Assembly (NCBI RefSeq): GCF_041153465.1
Contig: NZ_CP154858.1
Coordinates: 434,001-498,000, forward strand
Origin: Thermohahella caldifontis
Lineage (GTDB): Bacteria; Pseudomonadota; Gammaproteobacteria; Pseudomonadales; Oleiphilaceae
Direction: 5' to 3'
DNA length: 64,000 nt
Positions 9,278 to 17,291 of the stretch are shown here, in pieces; position 1 is the first letter of the stretch; every line of letters starts with the position of its first letter. The notes beneath the pieces were generated by a model, which did no database searches, had not been told where the DNA came from, and saw only the letters and a program-made list of their open reading frames with translations. Made by a program: the position numbers and the translations under genes.

Positions 9278-10254
9278 ATGTCAGGACAAGAACGCCAGCA
9301 CAACCCTTACTATCTGGACTTCGAGCAGCCCATCGTGGAGCTGGAAGAAAAAATCGAGGAACTGAAGCTCGTCAGCACCGGCAAGGATGTGAATCTGCAG
9401 GACGAGATCAACCGCCTGGAAACCAAGTGCCGGGCCTTGACGGAGGAAATCTTCCGCGACCTGTCGAGCTGGGATATCGCCCGCCTTGCGCGCCACCCCA
9501 AGCGTCCCTATACGCTGGACTATGTGGAACGCATCTTCGAGGATTTTGACGAACTGCACGGTGACCGCAAGTTCGCTGATGACCAGGCCATTGTGGGCGG
9601 GATCGCCCGCCTGGATGGCAAGCCGGTCATGGTGATCGGACACCAGAAAGGCCGGGAGATCAAGGACAAGGTCAAACGCAATTTCGGCATGCCCCGTCCG
9701 GAAGGCTATCGCAAGGCATTGCGACTGATGGAAATGGCGGAGCGCTTCCGCATGCCCGTGATCACCTTCATTGACACGCCCGGTGCCTATCCGGGAATCG
9801 GTGCGGAAGAGCGGGGGCAGAGTGAGGCCATCGCCGTCAACCTTGCGGTCATGTCACGTTTGCGTACACCGATCATTTCCACCGTCATCGGGGAGGGCGG
9901 TTCAGGGGGGCACTGGCCATTGGGGTGTGTGACCGGCTGTACATGCTTCAGTACGCCACCTATTCAGTGATTTCACCCGAAGGGTGTGCATCCATTCTCT
10001 GGAAAAGTGCAGAGTATGCCGCCGAAGCCGCCGAGGCCATGGGCATCACCGCAAAGCGCCTGAAGGAACTGAATCTGATTGATGGCATTATCGACGAGCC
10101 GCTGGGTGGGGCGCATCGCGATCCGGACATGGCCGCAGCGCAGGTCAAGCTGCAGCTGACACAGGCCCTGGACGAGCTGACTGCACTGGACCGGGATACG
10201 CTGGTGCAGCAGCGCTATGAAAAGCTCACCGACTTTGAGCGCTATCTCGGCTGA
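9278..10254 (+). CDS. accA: Acetyl-CoA carboxylase carboxyltransferase alpha subunit (frame broken in a G run)
   Basis: AccA forms the carboxyltransferase with AccD and transfers carboxyl from biotin to acetyl-CoA, the first step of fatty acid synthesis. Residues up to TVIGEGGSGG (9278-9910) match the family. The frame is lost in a run of six G at 9905-9910, giving a false end at 9970. In the +1 frame the family sequence continues without a gap (ALAIGVCDRLYMLQYATYSV through ELNLIDGIIDEPLGGAH) to TGA at 10252-10254. One extra G restores a 325-aa protein of normal length. AccA is normally essential, so a sequencing or assembly error is the likeliest cause. Confidence 0.93.
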
Positions 10255-11596
10255 ACAGGCTGACCACCTGATCCGGGAAGCGCTTGGTCGCGCCCCTGTC
10301 GCATCAGGATACGTGGTGGCACTCAGTGGTGGCCTGGACTCCATGGTGCTGCTGCATGCCTGTGTTGCTCAGGGCATGGCACCACTGACAGCCATCCATG
10401 TTCACCATGGCCTGCACCCGGACGCCGAGAGCTGGGCCCGTCTCTGTCTCAGGGAGGCGGAGCGGCTCGGCGTGCCCTGCATGCGCCACGATGTGGTTGT
10501 GGAGCCGACAGGGCAGGGTCTGGAAGCGGCTGCCCGTGAGGCGCGTTACAGGGTCTTTGAAGAGGTGCTGGCACCCGGTCACTGCCTGCTCATGGCCCAT
10601 CATCAGGATGATCAGCTTGAGACCGTGTTGCTGCGCCTGTTCAAGGGGGCTCAGCCGGAGGATCTCATGGGCATGCCCATCAGCCGCGGGCTGGGAGCGG
10701 GAACGCTGTACCGGCCCTTCCTTCACCTGCCTCGTGCCGTGCTGCGGGTCTGGGCCAGGCACCGTGCCGTGCACTGGGTCGAGGATCCCAGCAACCGGGA
10801 TACGGTCTTTGACCGCAATTTCATCCGGCACGATATTCTGCCCCGTCTGACCGGGCGCTGGCCGGATCTGAACCGGCGTCTGACCGCCCTGCAGGCCAGA
10901 ATGCGTCAACGCTTGCAGGCGGCGGACAGCGCGGCCCGGGACGTCCTCACCGCCATGCAGGCCGACACCGTGCTGCCTCTGGATGTCTGGAGCCGTCTGA
11001 GCCCGGACATGCAGAACAGTACGCTGAAGTGCTGGCTGAGCGAGCGCGCGGGGCAACCGGTGCCGGAATCGATGCTTGCGGAATTCATCCGCGAATTGCA
11101 TGCCGGTCAGGCGGCCCGCCTGCATCTGAAAGCGGGCATGGCGGCCCGGTATCGTCATGACCTGTACTGGGTTCCTGCACAGGTGATGACGGCGAAGCAG
11201 GAGCCAATCGACCTTCACCTCGTGGCGGGCGAGGATACCGTTCTGTCTCTGGCTACCGGACGGCTGACGCTGCGCTGGGTCAGCTGGGGTGCCTGGCTGG
11301 CGGCCCCGCCACCCGAGGGGCTGACGATCAGGGGGCGCCAGCAAGGGGACCGGTTGCCGTCCCGGCATCAGGAGGGCAAACCGCTCAAGGACAGCTTTCA
11401 GGCAAATGGCATCCCGCCCTGGTTGCGTGATGTCTGGCCGTTGTTGTGTTCGGGGAGTCGTGTCCTGGCCCTGGGTGATCGCTGGCTGGACACCCTGCCA
11501 GAGCCGGAAACTGCAGGCTGGCGAATCGATTGGGTGCCCGATCAGGCCTTTTTCTGCAACCCGAATGCCCAGGGATCAAAATCCCGCAGCCACTGA
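10217..11596 (+). CDS. tilS: tRNA(Ile)-lysidine synthase
   Basis: TilS modifies C34 of the minor tRNA-Ile to lysidine so that it reads AUA. The N-terminal PP-loop ATPase motif SGGLDS is near residues 37-42, followed by family features HVHHGLHPDAESW, AHHQDDQLET and RNFIRHDILP. The C-terminal region with RGRQQGDRLP and LKDSFQANGIPPWLRD is the TilS substrate-binding domain. Length (459 aa) fits. The start lies inside the end of accA (38-nt overlap), so it is translated from the same operon. Its last 55 bp overlap the convergent EAL gene. Confidence 0.95.
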   Translation: MKSSPTLSAISAEQADHLIREALGRAPVASGYVVALSGGLDSMVLLHACVAQGMAPLTAIHVHHGLHPDAESWARLCLREAERLGVPCMRHDVVVEPTGQGLEAAAREARYRVFEEVLAPGHCLLMAHHQDDQLETVLLRLFKGAQPEDLMGMPISRGLGAGTLYRPFLHLPRAVLRVWARHRAVHWVEDPSNRDTVFDRNFIRHDILPRLTGRWPDLNRRLTALQARMRQRLQAADSAARDVLTAMQADTVLPLDVWSRLSPDMQNSTLKCWLSERAGQPVPESMLAEFIRELHAGQAARLHLKAGMAARYRHDLYWVPAQVMTAKQEPIDLHLVAGEDTVLSLATGRLTLRWVSWGAWLAAPPPEGLTIRGRQQGDRLPSRHQEGKPLKDSFQANGIPPWLRDVWPLLCSGSRVLALGDRWLDTLPEPETAGWRIDWVPDQAFFCNPNAQGSKSRSH

Positions 11597-14121
11597 GCCG
11601 TGGCCTCCAGGGGCTCCGGGCGATGCAGGTAATAGCCCTGGATCAGATCACAGCCCAGTGCATGCAGTTGCTTGAGTTGCGCCTGATCTTCCACGCCCTC
11701 GGCCACCACCGAGCACTCCAGGACCTTGCCCATGGATATGGTCTTGGACAGGACCTGGTAGCGTCTGGTATCGCCATCAATCCGGGTCAGACTGCGATCC
11801 ACCTTCAGTTCCGTCAGGCGCAGGCTGGAGAGCTGAGCCAGATTGGAATACCCGGTACCGAAATCGTCCATCGAGATCTGCACGCCTGCCTCGTGGAGCC
11901 GGTCCAGTGCCTGTCGCGCCTGATCCGGCGCGATAAAGGATTCGGTTTCGGTGATTTCGATGCAGAGGCAGGAAGCCGGCAGCCGGAAGCGCGTCAGGGA
12001 CTCCAGCACCGTGGTGCTGAAATCCCATTCTTCCAGATTCCGTGCCGAGACATTGACTGACAGTCTCAGCCAGGGTGCGTGCTCCCTGAGGATCACCAGA
12101 TCGTGCAACCCCTGTTGAATCACCCATTGGGTCAGCGGTCGGATCAGCCCTGTCTGGATGGCGATACTGACCAGTTCATCCGGCGGAACTGTGCCGATCT
12201 CCGGGTGATGCCAGCGCAGCAGTGCTTCGACACCCTCGACCCGCTGCGTCATGAGATTGAGCTGTGGCTGGTAATACAGCCGCAGCTCACGATTGTGCAG
12301 TGCCGGCTCCAGTGCCTGGATAATATGCTGTCTGCGCTGGTGAAGGGCCAGCACTTCGCCCGTATAGGCGGAAAATCCGGACTGATTGTCTGAGAGGGTG
12401 TCACAGGCCCACTGAGCGCAGTGCAGCCACTGATCCGGATCCCTGGGCGCACTTTCCGGGACAACGATACCCGCCTGAAGGGAAAAGCGGACTGGACGGT
12501 CGTGAATGACTATGGGTTTCTCAATCTCGCTGATCCAGTACCGTAACCGGGATTCAGTCAACCGACGCCCCGCATGCAGCAAGGCCGCAAAACAGGCCGT
12601 ATCCACACTGGCCAGGGGATAGCTGCGGTTCAGATCGGGCCCGACAACCGGGCGAATGGCATTTTCCCTTGACAGCAGTGCCGACAGCCTGGCGACCAGG
12701 GCCGTACGGGCTTCAGCCAGAAATTCCGGACCCAGTATGGTGCCGAGGCTGTTGAGCTGGGGAATCCGGAGCAGCACGAGGCCGCCTGCCACACGCTGGC
12801 GGTGTTCGGACTGAAGACGGCTGCGCAGCAGATGCGCGTTGGGCAGATCGACGCTGTCATCCATCAGAGAAGCCCGTCGCAGTTCCTTCTGGGCCGCCTG
12901 CTGCGCGGCCCGGGAACGTTCCGCCGCCGCCTGATGCGCATCCCGCTCCCGGTGTTCATCTCCCATGCGCATGGCTAGCGCAACGGTAAGCATTACGGCG
13001 TCCACGGCGGAGCTGACCTGGATGGCATACCGGGACCATAGAGTCGCGGGTATCAGCGCCAGGTTGGCCAGTGTGGTGATCAGGGCGCCACAGGCCAGAA
13101 TACCGGTGGCGAGCGTGTACAGTGGTGCTCTGGGAACACCTCGTAACCAGCAGACCGGCCCCGTAAACAGCATGGGGACAAGGGTCAGACCCGCCAGGAA
13201 AACCCCCACCAGATTCAGGATCTGGTATTCCAGAAACGGAATCAGCAGCAGAAAGAACAGTGCAGCCTGCTGGGTAACACGATAGAACAGAGCCATCTGA
13301 GGGGCATGAACCTGGAGGTTGAGAAAGTGACGCGTGAAAGCGCTGAGCGCGCTCAAGGTCGCAAAGATACCTGCCAGGAGTGCATCCTGATACAGATCGG
13401 GATGATTGGGCAGGACATAGCGGAACAGGGAGCCCTGCATGGACGCAATCAGCAGCAGCAAACCCAGGGTGGTGAGCGCATAATGCAGGAAGGCCCGTTC
13501 TTCGCGTATCTGCCAGAAGAGCAGCAAATTGATGATGGCAATGATACCCAGCGTGCCGTAGTAAAGACTGTTGAGTGTTGACGTCAGGGAGGCGTGACGG
13601 ACGAATTCTGCCGTAGAGTGAAGCTGGACAGGTATCTGGACACCACCCGTGGATTGGATCCGGACGTACAGCACAGGCCAAGTGCCGTTGTCGAGACGGC
13701 TTACCGGGAAGGCAAAGTTTTCGAAAGCAACGGGACGGGTATTGAAGGGCAGGTGATCTCCTGTACTCCAGTGTGTCCGGGGTTGACGTGACGCCGGGGG
13801 AACAACGAACACATCCACATAATCGAGCATCGGAAAGGCAATTTCCAGAACCGCCTGACGAATGTCGGCCGGCCCGACCCGGGGCGTGACCTTTAGCCAC
13901 CAGGCGGCCGTATTGTAACCCGGATTGAGAATGTGTGCGTCGGGCAGCCGTTGCCAGTGTTCCGCAGGCAGGTCGATGATATCTGCCAGCGACTGATTGC
14001 CGGTCACATCCTTGACCCACTCGACTTCCATGGACAACACATCGCTGCGCGCCATGCCCGCCATGACAGAGATCAGGAAGAACAACACGGGTATCAGCGC
14101 ATTACGGCACGGAGTGGGCAT
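11542..14121 (-). CDS. 7TM-DISM sensor with degenerate GGDEF and EAL domain (c-di-GMP phosphodiesterase)
   Basis: The 859-aa protein begins with a signal peptide. A periplasmic 7TMR-DISMED2-type beta domain covers residues about 30-170, followed by seven membrane helices to about residue 390. A cytosolic GGDEF-like region lacks the GGDEF signature. A C-terminal EAL domain starts near residue 620 and keeps the catalytic set: EALLRW, ITETESF, DDFGTGYSN, LKVDRS and VVAEGVED. It should hydrolyse cyclic di-GMP in response to an extracellular ligand, with the GGDEF part as a possible GTP or regulatory site. The ATG at 14121 has AAGG just upstream; a TTG at 14142 is less likely. The 3' end overlaps tilS on the other strand. 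Confidence 0.88.
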   Translation of the reverse strand: MPTPCRNALIPVLFFLISVMAGMARSDVLSMEVEWVKDVTGNQSLADIIDLPAEHWQRLPDAHILNPGYNTAAWWLKVTPRVGPADIRQAVLEIAFPMLDYVDVFVVPPASRQPRTHWSTGDHLPFNTRPVAFENFAFPVSRLDNGTWPVLYVRIQSTGGVQIPVQLHSTAEFVRHASLTSTLNSLYYGTLGIIAIINLLLFWQIREERAFLHYALTTLGLLLLIASMQGSLFRYVLPNHPDLYQDALLAGIFATLSALSAFTRHFLNLQVHAPQMALFYRVTQQAALFFLLLIPFLEYQILNLVGVFLAGLTLVPMLFTGPVCWLRGVPRAPLYTLATGILACGALITTLANLALIPATLWSRYAIQVSSAVDAVMLTVALAMRMGDEHRERDAHQAAAERSRAAQQAAQKELRRASLMDDSVDLPNAHLLRSRLQSEHRQRVAGGLVLLRIPQLNSLGTILGPEFLAEARTALVARLSALLSRENAIRPVVGPDLNRSYPLASVDTACFAALLHAGRRLTESRLRYWISEIEKPIVIHDRPVRFSLQAGIVVPESAPRDPDQWLHCAQWACDTLSDNQSGFSAYTGEVLALHQRRQHIIQALEPALHNRELRLYYQPQLNLMTQRVEGVEALLRWHHPEIGTVPPDELVSIAIQTGLIRPLTQWVIQQGLHDLVILREHAPWLRLSVNVSARNLEEWDFSTTVLESLTRFRLPASCLCIEITETESFIAPDQARQALDRLHEAGVQISMDDFGTGYSNLAQLSSLRLTELKVDRSLTRIDGDTRRYQVLSKTISMGKVLECSVVAEGVEDQAQLKQLHALGCDLIQGYYLHRPEPLEATAQWLRDFDPWAFGLQKKA

Positions 14122-14322
14122 AACACCTTCAGCACGGGTCAAAATCAGTCAATTCAGTATAACCGCACATGACACTTATGCCAGTTTTTTCACAAGGTTA
14201 GCCTTTTTCAGGAAGTGGCAGGTATGCCGGCGAACCCGGTGAATGGCTCTCATGCGCTTCCATTTCGGCAGGTGCACCGTTATGCTTGGCGCCGTACGTA
14301 TTACTACGCAGGTTTTTGTCTC

Positions 14323-15624
14323 ATGACGGTTCGCTCAGGGTTGCCCTTCAGTGCACAACGTGATGCGCTCTTCAACGAGTTGCATACCCGGCCGTTTCCC
14401 ACACTGGCGCATCCCGCGCATTTGTCTCACCTTGCCATTGAAGCGCCTGCGGATGCAGAGGCCGAACGTGCGCATCTCAGCAGGCTCTGCACGCGTTACG
14501 CGGTACCGGCACCGCTGCCTGATGCCAATTGCTACTATCAGGATTTTGGTGCGTTCACATTGCGCTGGGAACGGCATACGGAATTTTCCACCTATCTGGT
14601 GATTGTTCAGGATACCGGGGGTGAACCTTTTGCACAGCCCGCACTGGATGTGTTGCCTGCCGAGTGGCTCAGGGAGATACCGGGCGCCGTCTTTTCCGCC
14701 CTGCATGTGGAAATCGCCGAGGCGGATACGCATCCCACCGACAAGGATGCCCTGCGGCGCTACTTTGAAGGGCAGCGCCTGCTGGGCAGCAAGGTTGTGG
14801 GGGAGGGGGCCGAAGTCTGGACGGCCTACCGGATTCATGCGGACGGATTCGGCCGGTTCCTGGTCCTCAACCGACGGCTCAATCCTTGCCAGCTCGGGCG
14901 ACTGGTTCGCGCCCTGCTTGAGCTGGAAACCTATCGCATGTCCATGCTTCAGGCATTGCCGCTGGCAAAATCCATCGCACCGCAAATGTGGTCCATGGAT
15001 GAAGAGCTGGCACGCATCATTCAGCAGATCACGGATATCGAAAGCCTGGAGGATGAACAGCGCCTGGTCAGGGAACTTTCTGTGCTGGCAGCAAGAACCG
15101 AACGCCTGATCTCGGATACCAACTACCGGTTTTCAGCCGCGTCGGCATATCATGCGCTGGTTCAGGCCCGGCTGGATGAGCTTCGGGAAACGGAGATTCC
15201 GGGGCTGATGACACTCAGAGAATTCCTCGGGCGCCGGCTGGTGCCGGCCTGGCGGACCTGCGAGTCGACGCGGGACTATCTGGATGATCTCTCCACCCGC
15301 ATCAACCGGGCCAACGCATTGCTGCGTGCCCGTGTGGATCTCTCGCTCGAACAGCAGAATCAGGCGTTGCTGGCGTCCATGAACCGCCGCAGCCGGTTGC
15401 AGTTGAGGCTCCAGCAGGCGGTCGAGGGGCTGTCCGTCGTCGCCATCAGTTACTATACGGTTGGCCTGATCAAGTACGCAGGTGAAGCTGCCAAGGCAGG
15501 GGGGCTGCCGGTCAGCTCAGGCGCCGTGGCCGGGGCCTCCGTGCCCCTGGTGCTGGCCGGTGTCGCCTGGATGCTGCATCGTTTTCGCAAGCAGGTTCAC
15601 GAGGACGATCAGCAAAGCGCCTGA
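14323..15624 (+). CDS. DUF3422 family membrane-anchored protein
   Basis: The 433-aa protein starts MTVRSGLPFSAQRDALFNEL, continues with ELHTRPF and has long charged coiled-coil regions. Two hydrophobic stretches near the C-terminus (around residues 375-392 and 400-420) anchor it, consistent with DUF3422, a family of uncharacterised membrane proteins of proteobacteria. The ATG at 14323 matches the family N-terminus; an in-frame upstream ATG at 14215 would add an unrelated stretch. It is divergent from the EAL gene. Function is unknown. Confidence 0.8.
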   Translation: MTVRSGLPFSAQRDALFNELHTRPFPTLAHPAHLSHLAIEAPADAEAERAHLSRLCTRYAVPAPLPDANCYYQDFGAFTLRWERHTEFSTYLVIVQDTGGEPFAQPALDVLPAEWLREIPGAVFSALHVEIAEADTHPTDKDALRRYFEGQRLLGSKVVGEGAEVWTAYRIHADGFGRFLVLNRRLNPCQLGRLVRALLELETYRMSMLQALPLAKSIAPQMWSMDEELARIIQQITDIESLEDEQRLVRELSVLAARTERLISDTNYRFSAASAYHALVQARLDELRETEIPGLMTLREFLGRRLVPAWRTCESTRDYLDDLSTRINRANALLRARVDLSLEQQNQALLASMNRRSRLQLRLQQAVEGLSVVAISYYTVGLIKYAGEAAKAGGLPVSSGAVAGASVPLVLAGVAWMLHRFRKQVHEDDQQSA

Positions 15625-15702
15625 AAAAGCTGCCTTCCGGCGGGGCACCGGAGATCACGCCGTGCGGCTCCCGCCATTCAGGCCGGGACCGGGCGGCTGA
15701 CG

Positions 15703-15816
15703 TCAATGGTGGTGCTTTTCTTCGTCCTTGCGGATCATGTAATACACACCCCCGAAGAATGCCAGCGTCAGCAATACCACGCCTACCCCTGCAATCACCA
15801 CTTCATCCAAGTACAT
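15703..15816 (-). CDS. CcoM-like 37-aa cbb3 oxidase subunit candidate
   Basis: The product is a 37-aa single-span peptide starting MYLDEVVIAGVGVVLLTLAF and ending in a charged, histidine-rich tail (RKDEEKHHH). An N-terminal DxVVxAG stretch, one helix with conserved glycine and a lysine-rich end resemble CcoM, the small accessory subunit described in Pseudomonas stutzeri cbb3-type cytochrome c oxidase. A strong GGAGG site lies 9 nt before the ATG, and an FNR-type box with a matching -10 lies upstream (15853-15894), fitting a microaerobic oxidase role. No cco genes are nearby. The family call rests on remembered similarity and is tentative; that the gene is real is more certain. Confidence 0.6.
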   Translation of the reverse strand: MYLDEVVIAGVGVVLLTLAFFGGVYYMIRKDEEKHHH

Positions 15817-15852
15817 TTTGACATACCTCCAAACGGTGAGTTGGTATGTGTT

Positions 15853-15894
15853 ATTGTGTGGCACTTACCTCCAAGGGGATATGATCTCGGTCAA
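15853..15894 (-). promoter_or_regulatory. Class II FNR/ANR-type promoter for the CcoM-like gene
   Basis: On the minus strand TTGACCGAGATCAT (15881-15894) matches the FNR/ANR consensus TTGAT-N4-ATCAA in 8 of 10 defined positions. A -10-like CACAAT lies at 15853-15858. Taking a start at about 15846, the box centre (15887.5) falls at -41.5, the exact position expected for class II activation by FNR. The gene start follows about 30 nt later. Activation at low oxygen is inferred. Confidence 0.5.
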
Positions 15895-15950
15895 TTTGAC
15901 GCGAGATTGATGCCTTCTACGCATCCGGAATCCGGTGGATTGCGGGGTCG

Positions 15951-17291
15951 TTAACTGCCCCCCAGCACACTCGGCAACTTCTGTTTCAGCCATGTCGCTT
16001 CTTCGGCATCGGTCAGCCAGCGTTGCAAACGTTCAGCCTGCTTGTTTTGCGGCAGTTTTGCCCAGCGCAGGGCCGGCGTCAGGGCATGCTTCAGGATGGT
16101 GCGTGCGGGGCTGTCAGGATCATCCCGGGTCAGTGATTCGGTCTCGTTTTCCGCCTGCTTGCGCCGCAATGTGTCCGGATCGGTGCCGTCCGGCAGCTTC
16201 TTCCAGAGACTGCTCTTCAGTGTTTCGGGCAGTTGTATCAGCAGCAGATAGTGATGATCGCTATCCTGTGGTGTCCACCCTTCGACATCCAGGCCGCTGT
16301 CGCCGGCAGAGACAATGCGGCCGAAGCCCAGGGCGGCAAAGGGCTGCTTGCGTTTGAAATGTTCGCCATACAATTCCCCGAACGGGCGCAACCCCTGGAA
16401 TGTCCGGCCGCTGGGACCCTGATAATTCAGCTTCAGTGTGCCGGCAAATACGTGGCGGGTACCTTGTCCCAGCAGGGTGGTCAATGTCTGTCTGCGTTGC
16501 CGGGCACCGACCGGGGCGCTGTCGATGAGGGATTTCAGAAGCGGTGGCAGCTTGGTCTGATCCGTCTGTTCGGGGTTCAGCTGGCCCTGGGAGGTCACGG
16601 TCGTGCTGAGCATGGGGCCGTTGACCACATCATGCAGGTTCAGCGTGGTATTGTCATTTTCAAACTGTGCAACCAGGCTGCACGCCTGCAGTTGCACGCC
16701 CACCGGGTGAAGTGGCAGAGGGTGTTGGCCTCCGCCTTCATTCGTGTAAGCCTTTCCCAGACGGTCACAGGTGACCACCACCAGCATTTCTGTGGGGGTA
16801 TCCCAGGCGGCTTCATTGAGCATCAGCGCGTGGTAGCGCACCAAATCCTCCAGATTGCTCATGTTGGCCATGGAGATGAGTCTGGCTATGGCTAGGGCAT
16901 GATCCGCCAGGTGATCACTTGGGGCAGATTCGGGCGCAAAAACTCCTGTGACCGGATCGCTGAAGGTGCGTTCTGCATTCCAAGCCGGTGACGGATGCAG
17001 CCAGGGACCGTTGTCGAAACGGAAGAACAGCTCGACCCGTATCTGGCCGTCGAACAGTTTCGGAAAGGCGTAAGTCACAGCCTCCTGAGTCAGAAAGGCA
17101 TTGTCGGTCAGCAGGTATTCATCACTGAGCCTGCGTCCGTCCACTTCATGCACCCGCTCGGGATCAACGCTCATGGTAAAGAGACTGTCGTGTGATGCTT
17201 CAAGCGGGTTGCGGGAGATTTCACGGTCAGTCCAGGCCAGAAAATAATCCGTCTTGTCGTTGCCGAAGCGCAGGCTCAGGGCACAGGTCAT
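15951..17291 (-). CDS. Unknown 446-aa protein coupled to the large T6SS-linked protein
   Basis: I do not recognise a family. The protein starts MTCALSLRFGNDKTDYFLAW, has no signal peptide or membrane helix and has an alternating beta-rich pattern in its first half, with a lysine/arginine-rich helical C-terminal third. Its ATG overlaps the stop of the 1229-aa gene (ATGA, 17288-17291), indicating translational coupling and probably equimolar production. A longer reading from 17348 would overlap by 61 nt and is less likely. As the last gene of the vgrG operon it could be a partner, chaperone or second toxin half of the 1229-aa protein; this is inference from position. Confidence 0.7.
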   Translation of the reverse strand: MTCALSLRFGNDKTDYFLAWTDREISRNPLEASHDSLFTMSVDPERVHEVDGRRLSDEYLLTDNAFLTQEAVTYAFPKLFDGQIRVELFFRFDNGPWLHPSPAWNAERTFSDPVTGVFAPESAPSDHLADHALAIARLISMANMSNLEDLVRYHALMLNEAAWDTPTEMLVVVTCDRLGKAYTNEGGGQHPLPLHPVGVQLQACSLVAQFENDNTTLNLHDVVNGPMLSTTVTSQGQLNPEQTDQTKLPPLLKSLIDSAPVGARQRRQTLTTLLGQGTRHVFAGTLKLNYQGPSGRTFQGLRPFGELYGEHFKRKQPFAALGFGRIVSAGDSGLDVEGWTPQDSDHHYLLLIQLPETLKSSLWKKLPDGTDPDTLRRKQAENETESLTRDDPDSPARTILKHALTPALRWAKLPQNKQAERLQRWLTDAEEATWLKQKLPSVLGGS

